A DNA stretch of 64,000 nt from contig JAFZWV010000032.1 of NCBI GenBank assembly GCA_017617035.1, positions 1-64,000 on the forward strand, read 5' to 3'. The translations under genes were made by a program, and so were the position numbers. A model generated the notes under the pieces. The model was not told where the DNA came from. It saw only the letters and a list, made by a program, of their open reading frames with translations, and ran no database searches. This stretch comes from Bacteroidales bacterium (GTDB taxonomy: Bacteria > Bacteroidota > Bacteroidia > Bacteroidales > UBA932). This document shows, piece after piece, positions 34,668 to 43,595 of this stretch (within the stretch, counting starts at the first letter, position 1; every line of letters begins with the position of its first letter).

Positions 34668-37550
34668 ATGAAGAGAATAATTGTAATCGCAGCTGCGTTG
34701 CTGGCGAGCCTTAGCCTCAACGCACAGAACAATCCCCTTGATGTACAGGAAATCACACTCTCCAACGGTATGCAGGTCTGGCTCAACCAGGACGCCTCGC
34801 AGCCGAAGGTCTTCGGCGCTGTAGTCGTGAAGGCCGGCGGCAAGGACAGTCCCGATACCGGCCTTGCCCACTATCTGGAGCATCTCCTCTTCAAGGGAAC
34901 GACAGAAATGGGAACTGTAGACTATGAGGCCGAGAAGGTTTGGCTTGACTCTATTGCCGTGTGCTATAATCAGTTAGCCGAGACCAAAGACGACAGCCTC
35001 AGACTCGCAATCCAGACGGAAATCAACCGCCTCAGCATCAAGGCGGCCGACTACGCCATCCCGAACGAGTTCGACCTCCTGACCGCCCGCTTCGGCGGCA
35101 CCGGCCTCAATGCTGCGACCTCATACGACTATACCTATTATTTCAACACCTTCTCCCCGCAGTACATTGCTCAGTGGTGCGAACTCAACAGCCACCGCAT
35201 GATTAACCCGGTCTTCCGCCTCTTCCAGGGCGAGCTTGAGACGGTCTACGAGGAGAAGAACCGTGCAGCCGACAACACCATGGAGGCCCCGCTCATGGAG
35301 ATGATACGCATCTTCTCCGACGGCAACCCCTACTCGTTCGAGATCATCGGCAGCACCGAGAACCTGAAGAACCCGCGCCTGGGCGAGATGATGGACTTTT
35401 TCCATAAGTACTATGTGGGCAATAACATGGGCCTGATTCTGTCCGGCGACATCGACGCCGCGACGATCCAGCCGCTTCTCGAGAGCACGTTCGGCCGTAT
35501 CCCTGCCGGTGAGCCCGCGGTAAAGGAGCCCGTGGCCATGCCCAATATCCATGGCGCCCGCGACTACAAGATCAAGGCCGAGATCCCGCTCATCAAGATA
35601 GCGATCTACGGTTTCAACGGCCCGAAGGACGGCGACCCGGACGCCCGTGCGCTCGACATGGCCACGGCCCTGCTGACCAACAGCTTCTCCTCCGGCCTGC
35701 TCGATTCGCTCGCGACTAACCATAAAGTGCTCATGGCCGCGGCCTCGCGTGTCCCGATGTTCGGCGAGATGGGCATAGTCGGCTACATGATCGTCCCGTC
35801 CATCCCGTTCGGCTCGCTCTCGAAGGCCGAGAAGCTCTGCCGTGAGCAGGTCGAGAAGATCAAGGCCGGCAAGTTCTCCGACGCAGACCTGGAGGCCCTG
35901 AAACTGGATGCCGCCCGCGCCGAGATGAAGCAGCTCGAGACCATAGGCGGGCGTTCCGACCTCATGATCGATGTCATGGCGCAGAACCGTTCGTGGGCCG
36001 ACTATCTCGCGGAAGTGGAGTCCATTAAGAGCATCACCCGCGAGGACGTTATCCGCGTGGCGAACAAGTACTTCGGGGGCGATTATATCCGCTTCGAAAA
36101 GGTCAACGGCACCTACCCGAAGGACAAGGTCGCGGCGCCCAAGTTCGACCCGATCGTCCCCAAGCACGCAGGCCAGAAATCGGAATACGCCAAGCGCCTC
36201 GAAGAGATGCCTGTCGGCGACAAGGAGCCACGTCTGCTCGACTTCGAGGGCGACGTCCAGAAGTGCAAGCTCGGCGAGCTGGTTACGCTATACTATAAGC
36301 AGAACGAGGTCAACGACCTCTTCAGCCTTAGCATTCAGGTCGACGAAGGCTTCAACGAAGACCCGCTTATCCCCCATGTCGCAGAGTTCCTCAACACCAT
36401 AGGGACCGATTCTTTGAGCATCCAGCAACTTTCGAAGGCATGGCAAAACCTTGGAACCAGCTTCTCGGTAGGCAGCGATAATCACCGCTTCAACCTGAGC
36501 ATGACCGGCTTCGACAGCCGTTTCGCCCCATCGGTTAAGTTATTGAGGCACTTCGAAGACCATGCAAAAGCCGATAAGGAGAGCTTCAATGAGATCAAGA
36601 AAGGCATTGACCTGGAGAAGAAGACCTTCCTGACAGGAGGTACTTCCAACATCATGCAGGCTACTTCCCAGCGCGTAATCTACGGCGAGAATGCTCCTAA
36701 GCTTGTTGCTCTTAATGCCAAGGAACTCGGAAAAGTCGGCGCACAAGGCTTACTTGAAAAGTTCGACGAGCTGCTCGACAAGGAGTGCGCAATATTCTAC
36801 TGCGGAACTCTGCCTATTGATCAGGTTGCTGAAATTCTCACTGCTGAGTTGGATCTGTCACGTGTGGTCGAATCTACCGATCGTGATTATTTGCCGTACA
36901 TGGTTTATGACGAGCCCACAGTATTCTTCTATAATCTGCCCGGTTCGCGTCAGGCCCAGATTATGACCTATCAGACGCCTGCCGCTCCCGCCGATGATTT
37001 GCAGGCTACTATGCTTGAAGTGCTCGGCGAATATGTCGGAGGAGGAATGTATTCGATTATGTTCCAGGAAGTTCGCGAGTTCCGCGCAATGGCCTATTCC
37101 GCCCACGGATACATCAATCGCCCTCTCCCCGTCGAGAAGGATAAGAATGCACTGTTTGTCACTTCGCTCGGCACCCAGGCTGACAAGAGCCTCGCCGCCC
37201 TCGAATTGGTTGATTCGCTGCTGAATTCTATGCCTTTGAAGGAGTCAACATTCACCGCCTCGGTTCAGTCTATTGTTTCCGAGGCCAACAACAGCTATCC
37301 GACCTTCCGTGGAGTGGCTTCTTCAATACATAATCTTGGAATCAAGGGTTATACCGAAGATCCTAACAAGGCTATCCTGGACAACCTTTCTGCGGTTTCG
37401 CTGGAGAGCATGAAGGCTTACTATGACGAAGTAGTCAAAACTTCCAACAAGTGTCTGATTATCGTTGGCGACAAAGCCAAACTCCCCATGGACAAGATCG
37501 CCGAGTTCGGCAAGATCGTCGAGCTCACCCAGAAGGATGTCTACAAATAG
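34668..37550 (+). CDS. M16-family zinc metalloprotease (insulinase/pitrilysin type), exported
   Basis: 960 residues from ATG 34668; this start gives a clean signal peptide (RIIVIAAALLASLSLNAQ). An in-frame ATG at 34587 lies inside repeat copy b and is rejected. The active domain has HYLEH at residues 68-72 (zinc-binding inverted HxxEH), and YEEKNRAADN supplies the downstream Glu region. A second, inactive M16 domain occupies the C-terminal half (SVGSDNHRFNLSMTGFDSRF). It is a periplasmic or surface peptidase, substrates unknown. A near-consensus TACTTTTA at 34634-34641 may be its -7 box. Confidence 0.92.
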   Translation: MKRIIVIAAALLASLSLNAQNNPLDVQEITLSNGMQVWLNQDASQPKVFGAVVVKAGGKDSPDTGLAHYLEHLLFKGTTEMGTVDYEAEKVWLDSIAVCYNQLAETKDDSLRLAIQTEINRLSIKAADYAIPNEFDLLTARFGGTGLNAATSYDYTYYFNTFSPQYIAQWCELNSHRMINPVFRLFQGELETVYEEKNRAADNTMEAPLMEMIRIFSDGNPYSFEIIGSTENLKNPRLGEMMDFFHKYYVGNNMGLILSGDIDAATIQPLLESTFGRIPAGEPAVKEPVAMPNIHGARDYKIKAEIPLIKIAIYGFNGPKDGDPDARALDMATALLTNSFSSGLLDSLATNHKVLMAAASRVPMFGEMGIVGYMIVPSIPFGSLSKAEKLCREQVEKIKAGKFSDADLEALKLDAARAEMKQLETIGGRSDLMIDVMAQNRSWADYLAEVESIKSITREDVIRVANKYFGGDYIRFEKVNGTYPKDKVAAPKFDPIVPKHAGQKSEYAKRLEEMPVGDKEPRLLDFEGDVQKCKLGELVTLYYKQNEVNDLFSLSIQVDEGFNEDPLIPHVAEFLNTIGTDSLSIQQLSKAWQNLGTSFSVGSDNHRFNLSMTGFDSRFAPSVKLLRHFEDHAKADKESFNEIKKGIDLEKKTFLTGGTSNIMQATSQRVIYGENAPKLVALNAKELGKVGAQGLLEKFDELLDKECAIFYCGTLPIDQVAEILTAELDLSRVVESTDRDYLPYMVYDEPTVFFYNLPGSRQAQIMTYQTPAAPADDLQATMLEVLGEYVGGGMYSIMFQEVREFRAMAYSAHGYINRPLPVEKDKNALFVTSLGTQADKSLAALELVDSLLNSMPLKESTFTASVQSIVSEANNSYPTFRGVASSIHNLGIKGYTEDPNKAILDNLSAVSLESMKAYYDEVVKTSNKCLIIVGDKAKLPMDKIAEFGKIVELTQKDVYK

Positions 37551-37555
37551 TCCCA

Positions 37556-37601
37556 TTTTTGGACTTCTCCCCCCTCTTTTACGGGGAGAAGTCCAAAAAA
37601 A
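37556..37601. repeat. Family B REP-like hairpin, copy c
   Basis: TTTTTGGACTTCTCC and its complement, loop CCCTCTTTTAC. Exact reverse complement of copy d through stem and loop. It ends at the base before the stop codon of the RAYT transposase gene and also lies 5 bases after the convergent M16 gene. Confidence 0.9.
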
Positions 37602-38510
37602 TTATAGATGCATATACTTTCGTAAGGCTAGACCATCAATCTGGTAACGATTCATAAGTACATTTGCCATCTTGACTTTTTCATCCCGGCTGGCCTCATA
37701 TATCTTTCGCGGAGACCAGCCCTTTTCTTTTAGTATCTTTCCTATCCTTACATATTCTTGGTCGGAGAATCGATAATACTCCTCTTTAATATCGTGTTCG
37801 GCACCGACGACAGAATCAAACGCTGAGACCATTGTTTCAAAATCTCCATAAAACTCAATAGCCTTGTCGAAATCGACATATAAATACGTAGAAATAGTAT
37901 AATCTATTAGTTGTTCTATTTCCACGTGATTCAGCCCAATGGTAATACTATACCAATCGGAATACTTTAGATATTTCTTTTGCTTACGCCTTCTTGCGAC
38001 AAATCGCATGGCGTAAGTGAGTTGTTGAGAGGCTTTCTCAAGAGTAATCGGTTCTGAAAAAGGAAATCCATTTCTGTAATATGGAAGGAAAGTCCACCTT
38101 TCATCAACAGCATGCTTACAGAGCCCTTTTTCAACGTGGTTATTAGCGACATAAGCAAGGTTTTCCCTGATTTTCTTCTCACTGGTTTTGGCCGCGCTTC
38201 CAAAAGTATCGTGGAATAAAGAGCCCTTCCTCCCGTAATGGCAATTATGCAATCTTGCATATACAGATGTCGCATCCTGCATAAATTTCGACATCTTACT
38301 CTTCATATTTGCAATGAGAGAATGATGCAGATGGGTGAACATAATGGCTGACATAAGGATAGTAATCCCATAGCGTTCAGCCATCACGCACACTACTGAG
38401 CAGAACACTATTCTGTCGACAACGTTGTAGAACACGACGCCACCATCAATGGATTTCTGATAAATGTGCTGCACGGCACGAGCCGTAAAAGGACGAAGCT
38501 TGTGATTCAT
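37602..38510 (-). CDS. REP-associated tyrosine transposase (RAYT-like, Y1/IS200 superfamily)
   Basis: 302 residues. MSAIMFTHLHHSLIANMKS corresponds to the HUH (here H-L-H) metal-binding strand of Y1 transposases. YARLHNCHYGRKGSLFHDTFG and IRENLAYVANNHVEKGLC match the conserved helix and the Y(I/V)xxNPV-type block of RAYT proteins; the catalytic Tyr is probably in the YARLHN region. The C-terminal ~60 residues (DQEYVRIGKILKEKGWSPRKIY) look like an added helix-turn-helix DNA-binding domain. The gene is bracketed by family B hairpins c and d in opposite orientation. It is probably domesticated and responsible for spreading those repeats. Confidence 0.85.
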   Translation of the reverse strand: MNHKLRPFTARAVQHIYQKSIDGGVVFYNVVDRIVFCSVVCVMAERYGITILMSAIMFTHLHHSLIANMKSKMSKFMQDATSVYARLHNCHYGRKGSLFHDTFGSAAKTSEKKIRENLAYVANNHVEKGLCKHAVDERWTFLPYYRNGFPFSEPITLEKASQQLTYAMRFVARRRKQKKYLKYSDWYSITIGLNHVEIEQLIDYTISTYLYVDFDKAIEFYGDFETMVSAFDSVVGAEHDIKEEYYRFSDQEYVRIGKILKEKGWSPRKIYEASRDEKVKMANVLMNRYQIDGLALRKYMHL

Positions 38511-38557
38511 AGTAAAAGAACTATTATAGGTTAATAACTGAAGCTAAAATACAAAAA

Positions 38558-38602
38558 ATTTGGACTTCTCCCCGTAAAAGAGGGGGGAGAAGTCCAAAAA
38601 TC
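38558..38602. repeat. Family B REP-like hairpin, copy d
   Basis: TTTGGACTTCTCCCC and GGGGAGAAGTCCAAAAA with loop GTAAAAGAGG, upstream of the RAYT gene and 12 bases after the POT gene. Oriented opposite to copy c, so the transposase lies within a large inverted repeat of about 1 kb span. Confidence 0.9.
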
Positions 38603-38614
38603 GAGGAAAAAAGG

Positions 38615-40141
38615 CTACTCCGCTGTGGCGGCTTCGAGCTTTTTCATCATCGCGAACATGAAGATCGCGGAGACGACGCAGACGCCGAGGAAGACAGTCC
38701 AGACGACCCAGAGAGGAATCGATCCCCAGAGGTGTCCGCCAACCTGAACGAGGAAGTTGCCGAGGGCGGTCGCGACGAACCACATACCCATCATCATACC
38801 CTTGTATTTGGGAGGAGCGACCTTCGAGACGAAGGAAATTCCCATCGGGCTCAACAGAAGCTCGCCGAAAGTCAAAACCAGGTAAACGGTTATAAGCCAG
38901 TAAGGAGAAACCAGGGTCTCAGGCATACCGGCTTCGCGGGCTGCGGCCTGGACATCGGGGGTATTCAGACCAATAGAAGCGAATACCATAAGTCCGAAGG
39001 CGATAGCGGCGACAAGCATACCGTAAGCGATCTTGCGGGGAGCGGAAGGCTCCTTGCCTTTAGATGCGAGGGCGCCGAAGATAGCCATCGACACAGGGGT
39101 AAGGGCTACCACATAGAACGGGTTGAAGTGCTGGAAGATAGGGGCGCTGATCTCAACAGAACCAGTAAGGCGCTCATACTGCCATACAAGATATGCGCAT
39201 GCCAGAGCGACTACCGCGACACCAATCCATTTACCGCGTTTCGAAGCCTCCTTATCGAAGATGGAGAACAGCGCATAGACGATAATGATCACAGCAACCA
39301 GATTCCATACGTTGAAAGGCATGGAAGCGAGGCCGGAAGCACTGCGCTCGGTAAACTCGTTTGCAAAGTAAGTGAGGGTAAGACCATTCTGATGGAAGCT
39401 CATCCAGAAGAAGATAACCACGGCGAACACCAGGAAGAGGGCCACCATGCGCTTCTTCGTCTGCTCAGGAGTAAGAGTGTCAACCACCTGGGCCTTCTCT
39501 CCCTTGGCGTGGCCACCTTCAACATGCTTGAACCAGCTGCGGAAAGCGTAGTAAATACCGATAGAAACAATCAGGGAGACGCAAGCGACCGCGAACGAGA
39601 AATGGTATGCGGCATTTCCGTCGAAGCCGAGGGTTATAGCCCACTCGCGAATCTTGATAGCAGCCGTAGGAGCAAAGAGAGCGCCAAGGTTGATAGCCAT
39701 ATAGAACAGCGAGAAGCCGGAATCGCGCTTTGCCGCATAGAGAGGATCGTTGTAGAGATCTCCCACCATCACCTGCAGGTTACCCTTGAACAGACCCGTT
39801 CCGAAGCCGATCAGAAGAAGAGCGGCAAGCATGGCCACAAGAGCCACATTACCGCTTCCAAGGGGAACAGACAGCAACAGATAACCGGCGAACATAACGA
39901 AGATACCGGTTGTAACCATCTTTCCGAATCCGAACTTATCTGCCAGAATACCTCCGATGAGCGGGAAGAAATAAACCAGCATAAGGAACGTGCTGTAAAT
40001 GAAGCCGGCAGTTCCGGCCTCGAGGCCGAAGTTCGCGCGCAAAAACAGCGCGAAGACGGCGATCATAGTGTAGTAGCCGAAGCGCTCGCCGGTGTTGGCG
40101 AGAGCCAGGGCAAACAAACCTTTCGGTTGATTCTTAAACAT
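38615..40141 (-). CDS. POT/PTR-family proton-dependent oligopeptide transporter
   Basis: 508 residues with about 14 membrane segments in the inner membrane. ANTGERFGYYTM carries the ExxERFxYY proton-coupling motif on helix 1; GFGTGLFKGNLQVMVGDLY and FYMAINLGALFAP are the PTR2 signatures. It imports di- and tripeptides with protons. It is transcribed alone from a TAAATTTG box at 40175-40182. The peptidases pepD (42147-43595) and tldDE nearby may act on the imported peptides, though they are on the other strand. Confidence 0.93.
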   Translation of the reverse strand: MFKNQPKGLFALALANTGERFGYYTMIAVFALFLRANFGLEAGTAGFIYSTFLMLVYFFPLIGGILADKFGFGKMVTTGIFVMFAGYLLLSVPLGSGNVALVAMLAALLLIGFGTGLFKGNLQVMVGDLYNDPLYAAKRDSGFSLFYMAINLGALFAPTAAIKIREWAITLGFDGNAAYHFSFAVACVSLIVSIGIYYAFRSWFKHVEGGHAKGEKAQVVDTLTPEQTKKRMVALFLVFAVVIFFWMSFHQNGLTLTYFANEFTERSASGLASMPFNVWNLVAVIIIVYALFSIFDKEASKRGKWIGVAVVALACAYLVWQYERLTGSVEISAPIFQHFNPFYVVALTPVSMAIFGALASKGKEPSAPRKIAYGMLVAAIAFGLMVFASIGLNTPDVQAAAREAGMPETLVSPYWLITVYLVLTFGELLLSPMGISFVSKVAPPKYKGMMMGMWFVATALGNFLVQVGGHLWGSIPLWVVWTVFLGVCVVSAIFMFAMMKKLEAATAE

Positions 40142-40174
40142 ATCTAACTATTATTTGAATTGTCTACGAGTAGG

Positions 40175-40182
40175 CAAATTTA
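40175..40182 (-). promoter_or_regulatory. -7 box of the POT transporter gene
   Basis: TAAATTTG on the minus strand, 34 bases before the ATG at 40141, divergent from the box at 40195-40202. Confidence 0.55.
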
Positions 40183-40194
40183 CTAATAAATTGT

Positions 40195-40202
40195 TAAATT
40201 TG
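40195..40202 (+). promoter_or_regulatory. -7 box of the LpxL-type acyltransferase gene
   Basis: TAAATTTG ends 4 bases before the ATG at 40207, predicting a leaderless message. The short GGGAG between them could also be read as a Shine-Dalgarno sequence, but it would lie before or at the transcription start. Confidence 0.5.
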
Positions 40203-40206
40203 GGAG

Positions 40207-41121
40207 ATGAAGCGTTTTCTCATAAAGGCTTTCCTGCGCCTGTTCTCATGGCTGCCTCTAAGCGTGCATCGTTTCAATGCACACATTCTGGGGTGGTTAG
40301 CTCGATGCGTTGTGCGCTACCGAGTAAAGGTCGTCAGAGAAAACATAGACAAAGCCTTCCCGGAGAAATCGCCCAAGGAGCGCAGAAAAATCTTCAAGGA
40401 CTTCTACCTGCATTTCGCTCAGATTATCACCGAAACCATTTGGTTCAGCGGCTGCACTCCTAAGCGCATACGCCGCTCCGGAATAGCAAAGGTCAACAAT
40501 CCGGAATTCCTCGAAGAACTCCAAGCAAAGTCCGACGGTACCATCGTCCTGTCTGCCCACTGCGGCAACTGGGAAATTCTCGGTGGATTCCCCTACTTCG
40601 ACTACGGAGGGCACCAGCCTTGCTTCAATGCCCAGAACACGGCCAACGTTTATAAAAGGCTCACGGATCCTGTCTGGGACGACATCCTCAGAGAATCTCG
40701 AACCAGACCGCTTGGTCCGGATTACTCCAATTATGTGGAGACCAGAGCGATTCTTCGCCACATCATAGAGCATCGCAAGGACAAATTATTCTGGCTCATC
40801 AATACCGACCAGTGGCCCTATGGCAGTGCAAAAGCCTACACTATCGTCGACTTCATGCACCGCAAAACCCGCTCGATGACGGCCGCGGCAGCCATCGCCC
40901 GCAAACTGAACATGTCGATCTGCTACCTCTCAATCGTAAGAGGTCCCAAAGGCAAGAACTACATTCTGGAATTCAAGCCTATAGCCGAAAACGCATCGAC
41001 TCTCACCGAACAGCAAATCATCGAAACATACTACAAATACATAGAAGAAGACATCTACGCCGACCCTGGAAACTACCTGTGGTCTCACCGCAGATGGAAA
41101 ATAAGACCCGACACGCAATGA
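40207..41121 (+). CDS. Lipid A biosynthesis acyltransferase (LpxL/HtrB family)
   Basis: 304 residues. A short N-terminal hydrophobic anchor (AFLRLFSWLPLSVHRFNAHI) is followed by the acyltransferase core with AHCGNWE (HX4E catalytic motif). The later stretch NTDQWPYGSAKAYTIVDFMH and the C-terminal YLWSHRRWK are typical of the family. It adds a secondary acyl chain to lipid A precursors at the inner membrane. It is the first gene of a plus-strand run to slyD; its stop overlaps the DUF4831 start (ATGA). Confidence 0.9.
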   Translation: MKRFLIKAFLRLFSWLPLSVHRFNAHILGWLARCVVRYRVKVVRENIDKAFPEKSPKERRKIFKDFYLHFAQIITETIWFSGCTPKRIRRSGIAKVNNPEFLEELQAKSDGTIVLSAHCGNWEILGGFPYFDYGGHQPCFNAQNTANVYKRLTDPVWDDILRESRTRPLGPDYSNYVETRAILRHIIEHRKDKLFWLINTDQWPYGSAKAYTIVDFMHRKTRSMTAAAAIARKLNMSICYLSIVRGPKGKNYILEFKPIAENASTLTEQQIIETYYKYIEEDIYADPGNYLWSHRRWKIRPDTQ

Positions 41122-42134
41122 GAAAGACCATCATCGCCGCCGTAATCCTGCTCGCCGCAATCCCCGCGAAAGCGCAGGAAATAACCTATGCACTGCCTAA
41201 GACCTCGATCAACATCGAAGTAGGCTACACTCAGGAAATCATCCATGCCGGCAAGTACGCCAAATACGCAAAAGAACTGCTCGGCATAGAAGTAACCCAG
41301 AGTGATACCGTAGTTACCACTATAACTCAGTTCAGGATTAAGCCCAGGGTCGAAGCCGACCAGTCGAAACGCTTCACTCTGAACCTGACTTCCAACGCTC
41401 TCCCTTCCCTGCTTGCCCTCACTGATCAAGGTCTGATTGCCGGCAAGGAAGCAGAAGAGTCGAAAGCGACACATCAAGGCAGAAGCGTCAACTACAGAAA
41501 GCCCGAGCCCAAACCTGAGGCTCCAAAGCCTCTTGAGCCCACCTACGAACAGCAGATAGTACCCGGACTTGACTCCCTCGGCAACACGATATACGACACA
41601 ATCATAGTAGAAATTCCCCCTGTAGATCCTCTTCTGCAGGAAGCGACAGACGCTGCCGAAGACATTAAAGAACTGCGCGAACAGCGCTACAAGATCATTA
41701 CAGGCGATACTGACGCCTCATACTCAGGCGAGGCCCTCGGAGCCGCGCTTCAGGAGCTCAACAGGCTCGAGGCCGAGCTGCTCCCCCTCTTCGAAGGCAC
41801 TTCCGAGACAATAAAGAACAAGGCATGGTTCGACATAATCCCCGACCGCGAAGGGTCCTTCGCGGCCTTTGCCCTGGATCCCGAACGCGGCCCCGTACGC
41901 GCTACTAAATCAAGCACCGACATCTTTGAGATCATCATCGAAGCCGAGCCTGTAGCCGTACCCGACGTACAGGCCGACAACTCACGTGGAAAGAAGAATT
42001 CTCACCAGAACCTGGTATACAGAATCCCGGCTGTCTGCACCGTAACCCTCAAAGACGGCGTTCAGGAAATCACAAGCATGCGCATGCCTATCTACCAGCT
42101 CGGCCAGGAAGCCACCTATCCCGTATACGAATAA
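41118..42134 (+). CDS. DUF4831 family exported protein
   Basis: 338 residues from ATG 41118, which follows the previous gene by ATGA overlap and begins a signal peptide (RKTIIAAVILLAAIPAKAQ). ITYALPKTSINIEVGYTQE and GKYAKYAKELLGI match the DUF4831 family of Bacteroidota, of unknown function. Proline- and charge-rich linker at ~130-165 (RKPEPKPEAPKPLEPTYEQQ), then a helical segment and a second beta domain (YRIPAVCTVTLKDG). Co-transcription with lipid A acyltransferase suggests an envelope role (inference). Confidence 0.8.
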   Translation: MRKTIIAAVILLAAIPAKAQEITYALPKTSINIEVGYTQEIIHAGKYAKYAKELLGIEVTQSDTVVTTITQFRIKPRVEADQSKRFTLNLTSNALPSLLALTDQGLIAGKEAEESKATHQGRSVNYRKPEPKPEAPKPLEPTYEQQIVPGLDSLGNTIYDTIIVEIPPVDPLLQEATDAAEDIKELREQRYKIITGDTDASYSGEALGAALQELNRLEAELLPLFEGTSETIKNKAWFDIIPDREGSFAAFALDPERGPVRATKSSTDIFEIIIEAEPVAVPDVQADNSRGKKNSHQNLVYRIPAVCTVTLKDGVQEITSMRMPIYQLGQEATYPVYE

Positions 42135-42146
42135 AAACCAAAAGAT

Positions 42147-43595
42147 ATGACTATCAAAGACCTGACTCCATCAATAGTATGGAACAACTTCTACGGAATT
42201 ACCCGTATTCCCCGTCCCTCAAAGCATGAGGAAAAGATACGCGCCTATCTCCTTAAGTGGGCTGAAGATCACAACGTAGAGGCCTTCACCGACGACACCG
42301 GAAACGTCATAATGCGCGTTCCCGCCACCCCCGGATTCGAGAATCGCAAGGGCGTCATCCTTCAGGGCCATATGGACATGGTCCCTCAGAAGAACTCCGA
42401 CATCAAGCACGACTTCCTTACAGACCCTATCGAGACGCGCGTCGACGGCGACTGGCTCAAGACCTTCGGCACTACCCTCGGCGCCGACAACGGCCTCGGC
42501 CTTGCACTCGCCCTCTCGGTAGCGGAATCCAAGGACGTCAAGCACGGCCCCATCGAGATTCTGGCGACCTACGACGAGGAGACCGGCATGACCGGCGCTG
42601 CCCTGCTCAAACCGGGCATCCTCAAAGGCGACATCCTCATCAACCTCGACTCCGAAACCGAAGGCGAGCTCTACGTGGGCTGCGCGGGCGGCGTGGACGG
42701 AACCTCCGAAGGAAGCTACAAGCCTGTTAAGGCGCCTGCCGGCTACAAGGCCGTCGACTTCGCCGTAAAGGGCTGTCAGGGCGGACACTCGGGCATGGAC
42801 ATCGTCCTCTACAGGGCCAACGCCAACAAAGTCGCTGCGCGCATCTTGCTCGAAGCGCTCAAGTCCGAAGACCTGCTTCTCGCAAGCCTCGAGGGTGGCA
42901 CCCTCCGCAACGCAATCCCGCGCGAGTGCTTCGGAACACTGCTCGTTAAGGACTTTGCAAGCGCCAAGGCCGCAATCGAGCGCATAGCTGCCGTTCTCAA
43001 GAGCGAGTACGCCGAAACTGATCCGGACATGACGATAGTCTTCGAGCCTGCCGCAGCCCCCGTCGAGGAGTGTGCCAGCGCGGCCGATACTGCCCGCATA
43101 ATCAACGCGATAGTCGCATGCCCCGACGGCGTGGAGCGCATGAGCGCGTCCGTGCCCGGCCTGTGCGAGACCTCTACCAATATGGCCATGGTCAAGGTCG
43201 CCGGCGGCGAGTTCTTCGTTAAGAGCCTGCTTCGCAGCTCGGTCGATACCGCCAAGATGGCCCTGGCCGATAAACTGGCCGCGGTCTTCGAGCTCGCAGG
43301 CGCAAAAACCAGCTTCGAGGGCGCCTACTCCGGATGGAAACCCAATCCGAAGTCGGCAATCCTCAAGGTCATGAAGGAAGTCTACGAGCGCAAGTTCGGG
43401 CAGGAGCCCAAGGTCATGGCTATTCACGCCGGCCTCGAATGCGGTATCCTCTCGGGAGCATACCCCCACTGGGACATGGTCTCCTGCGGACCTACCATCC
43501 TCAGCCCCCACTCCCCCGACGAGCGCTGCTTTATCCCTTCGGTTGCAAAGATGTGGGACTACCTGCAGGAAGTCCTGATTAACATACCCGAATGA
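42147..43595 (+). CDS. pepD: Cytosolic nonspecific dipeptidase / aminoacyl-histidine dipeptidase (M20)
   Basis: 482 residues, full length. Zinc-site motifs: LQGHMDMVPQ (first His/Asp), TTLGADNGLGLALAL (bridging Asp), ATYDEETGMTGA (Glu pair) and the C-terminal AIHAGLECG and SCGPTI. A lid domain with QGGHSGMDI lies at ~205-380. It hydrolyses dipeptides in the cytoplasm. Starts 12 bases after the DUF4831 gene; its stop overlaps the DUF2400 start (ATGA). Confidence 0.94.
   Translation: MTIKDLTPSIVWNNFYGITRIPRPSKHEEKIRAYLLKWAEDHNVEAFTDDTGNVIMRVPATPGFENRKGVILQGHMDMVPQKNSDIKHDFLTDPIETRVDGDWLKTFGTTLGADNGLGLALALSVAESKDVKHGPIEILATYDEETGMTGAALLKPGILKGDILINLDSETEGELYVGCAGGVDGTSEGSYKPVKAPAGYKAVDFAVKGCQGGHSGMDIVLYRANANKVAARILLEALKSEDLLLASLEGGTLRNAIPRECFGTLLVKDFASAKAAIERIAAVLKSEYAETDPDMTIVFEPAAAPVEECASAADTARIINAIVACPDGVERMSASVPGLCETSTNMAMVKVAGGEFFVKSLLRSSVDTAKMALADKLAAVFELAGAKTSFEGAYSGWKPNPKSAILKVMKEVYERKFGQEPKVMAIHAGLECGILSGAYPHWDMVSCGPTILSPHSPDERCFIPSVAKMWDYLQEVLINIPE

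Noticed and set aside
38732-40147. 471-codon plus-strand open frame
   Set aside because: It is antisense to the POT transporter, which has full family motifs; the plus-strand product is low-complexity and lacks any recognisable domain.
42219-43511. 430-codon minus-strand open frame
   Set aside because: Antisense to pepD, whose metal-site motifs are complete; the antisense product shows no motif.
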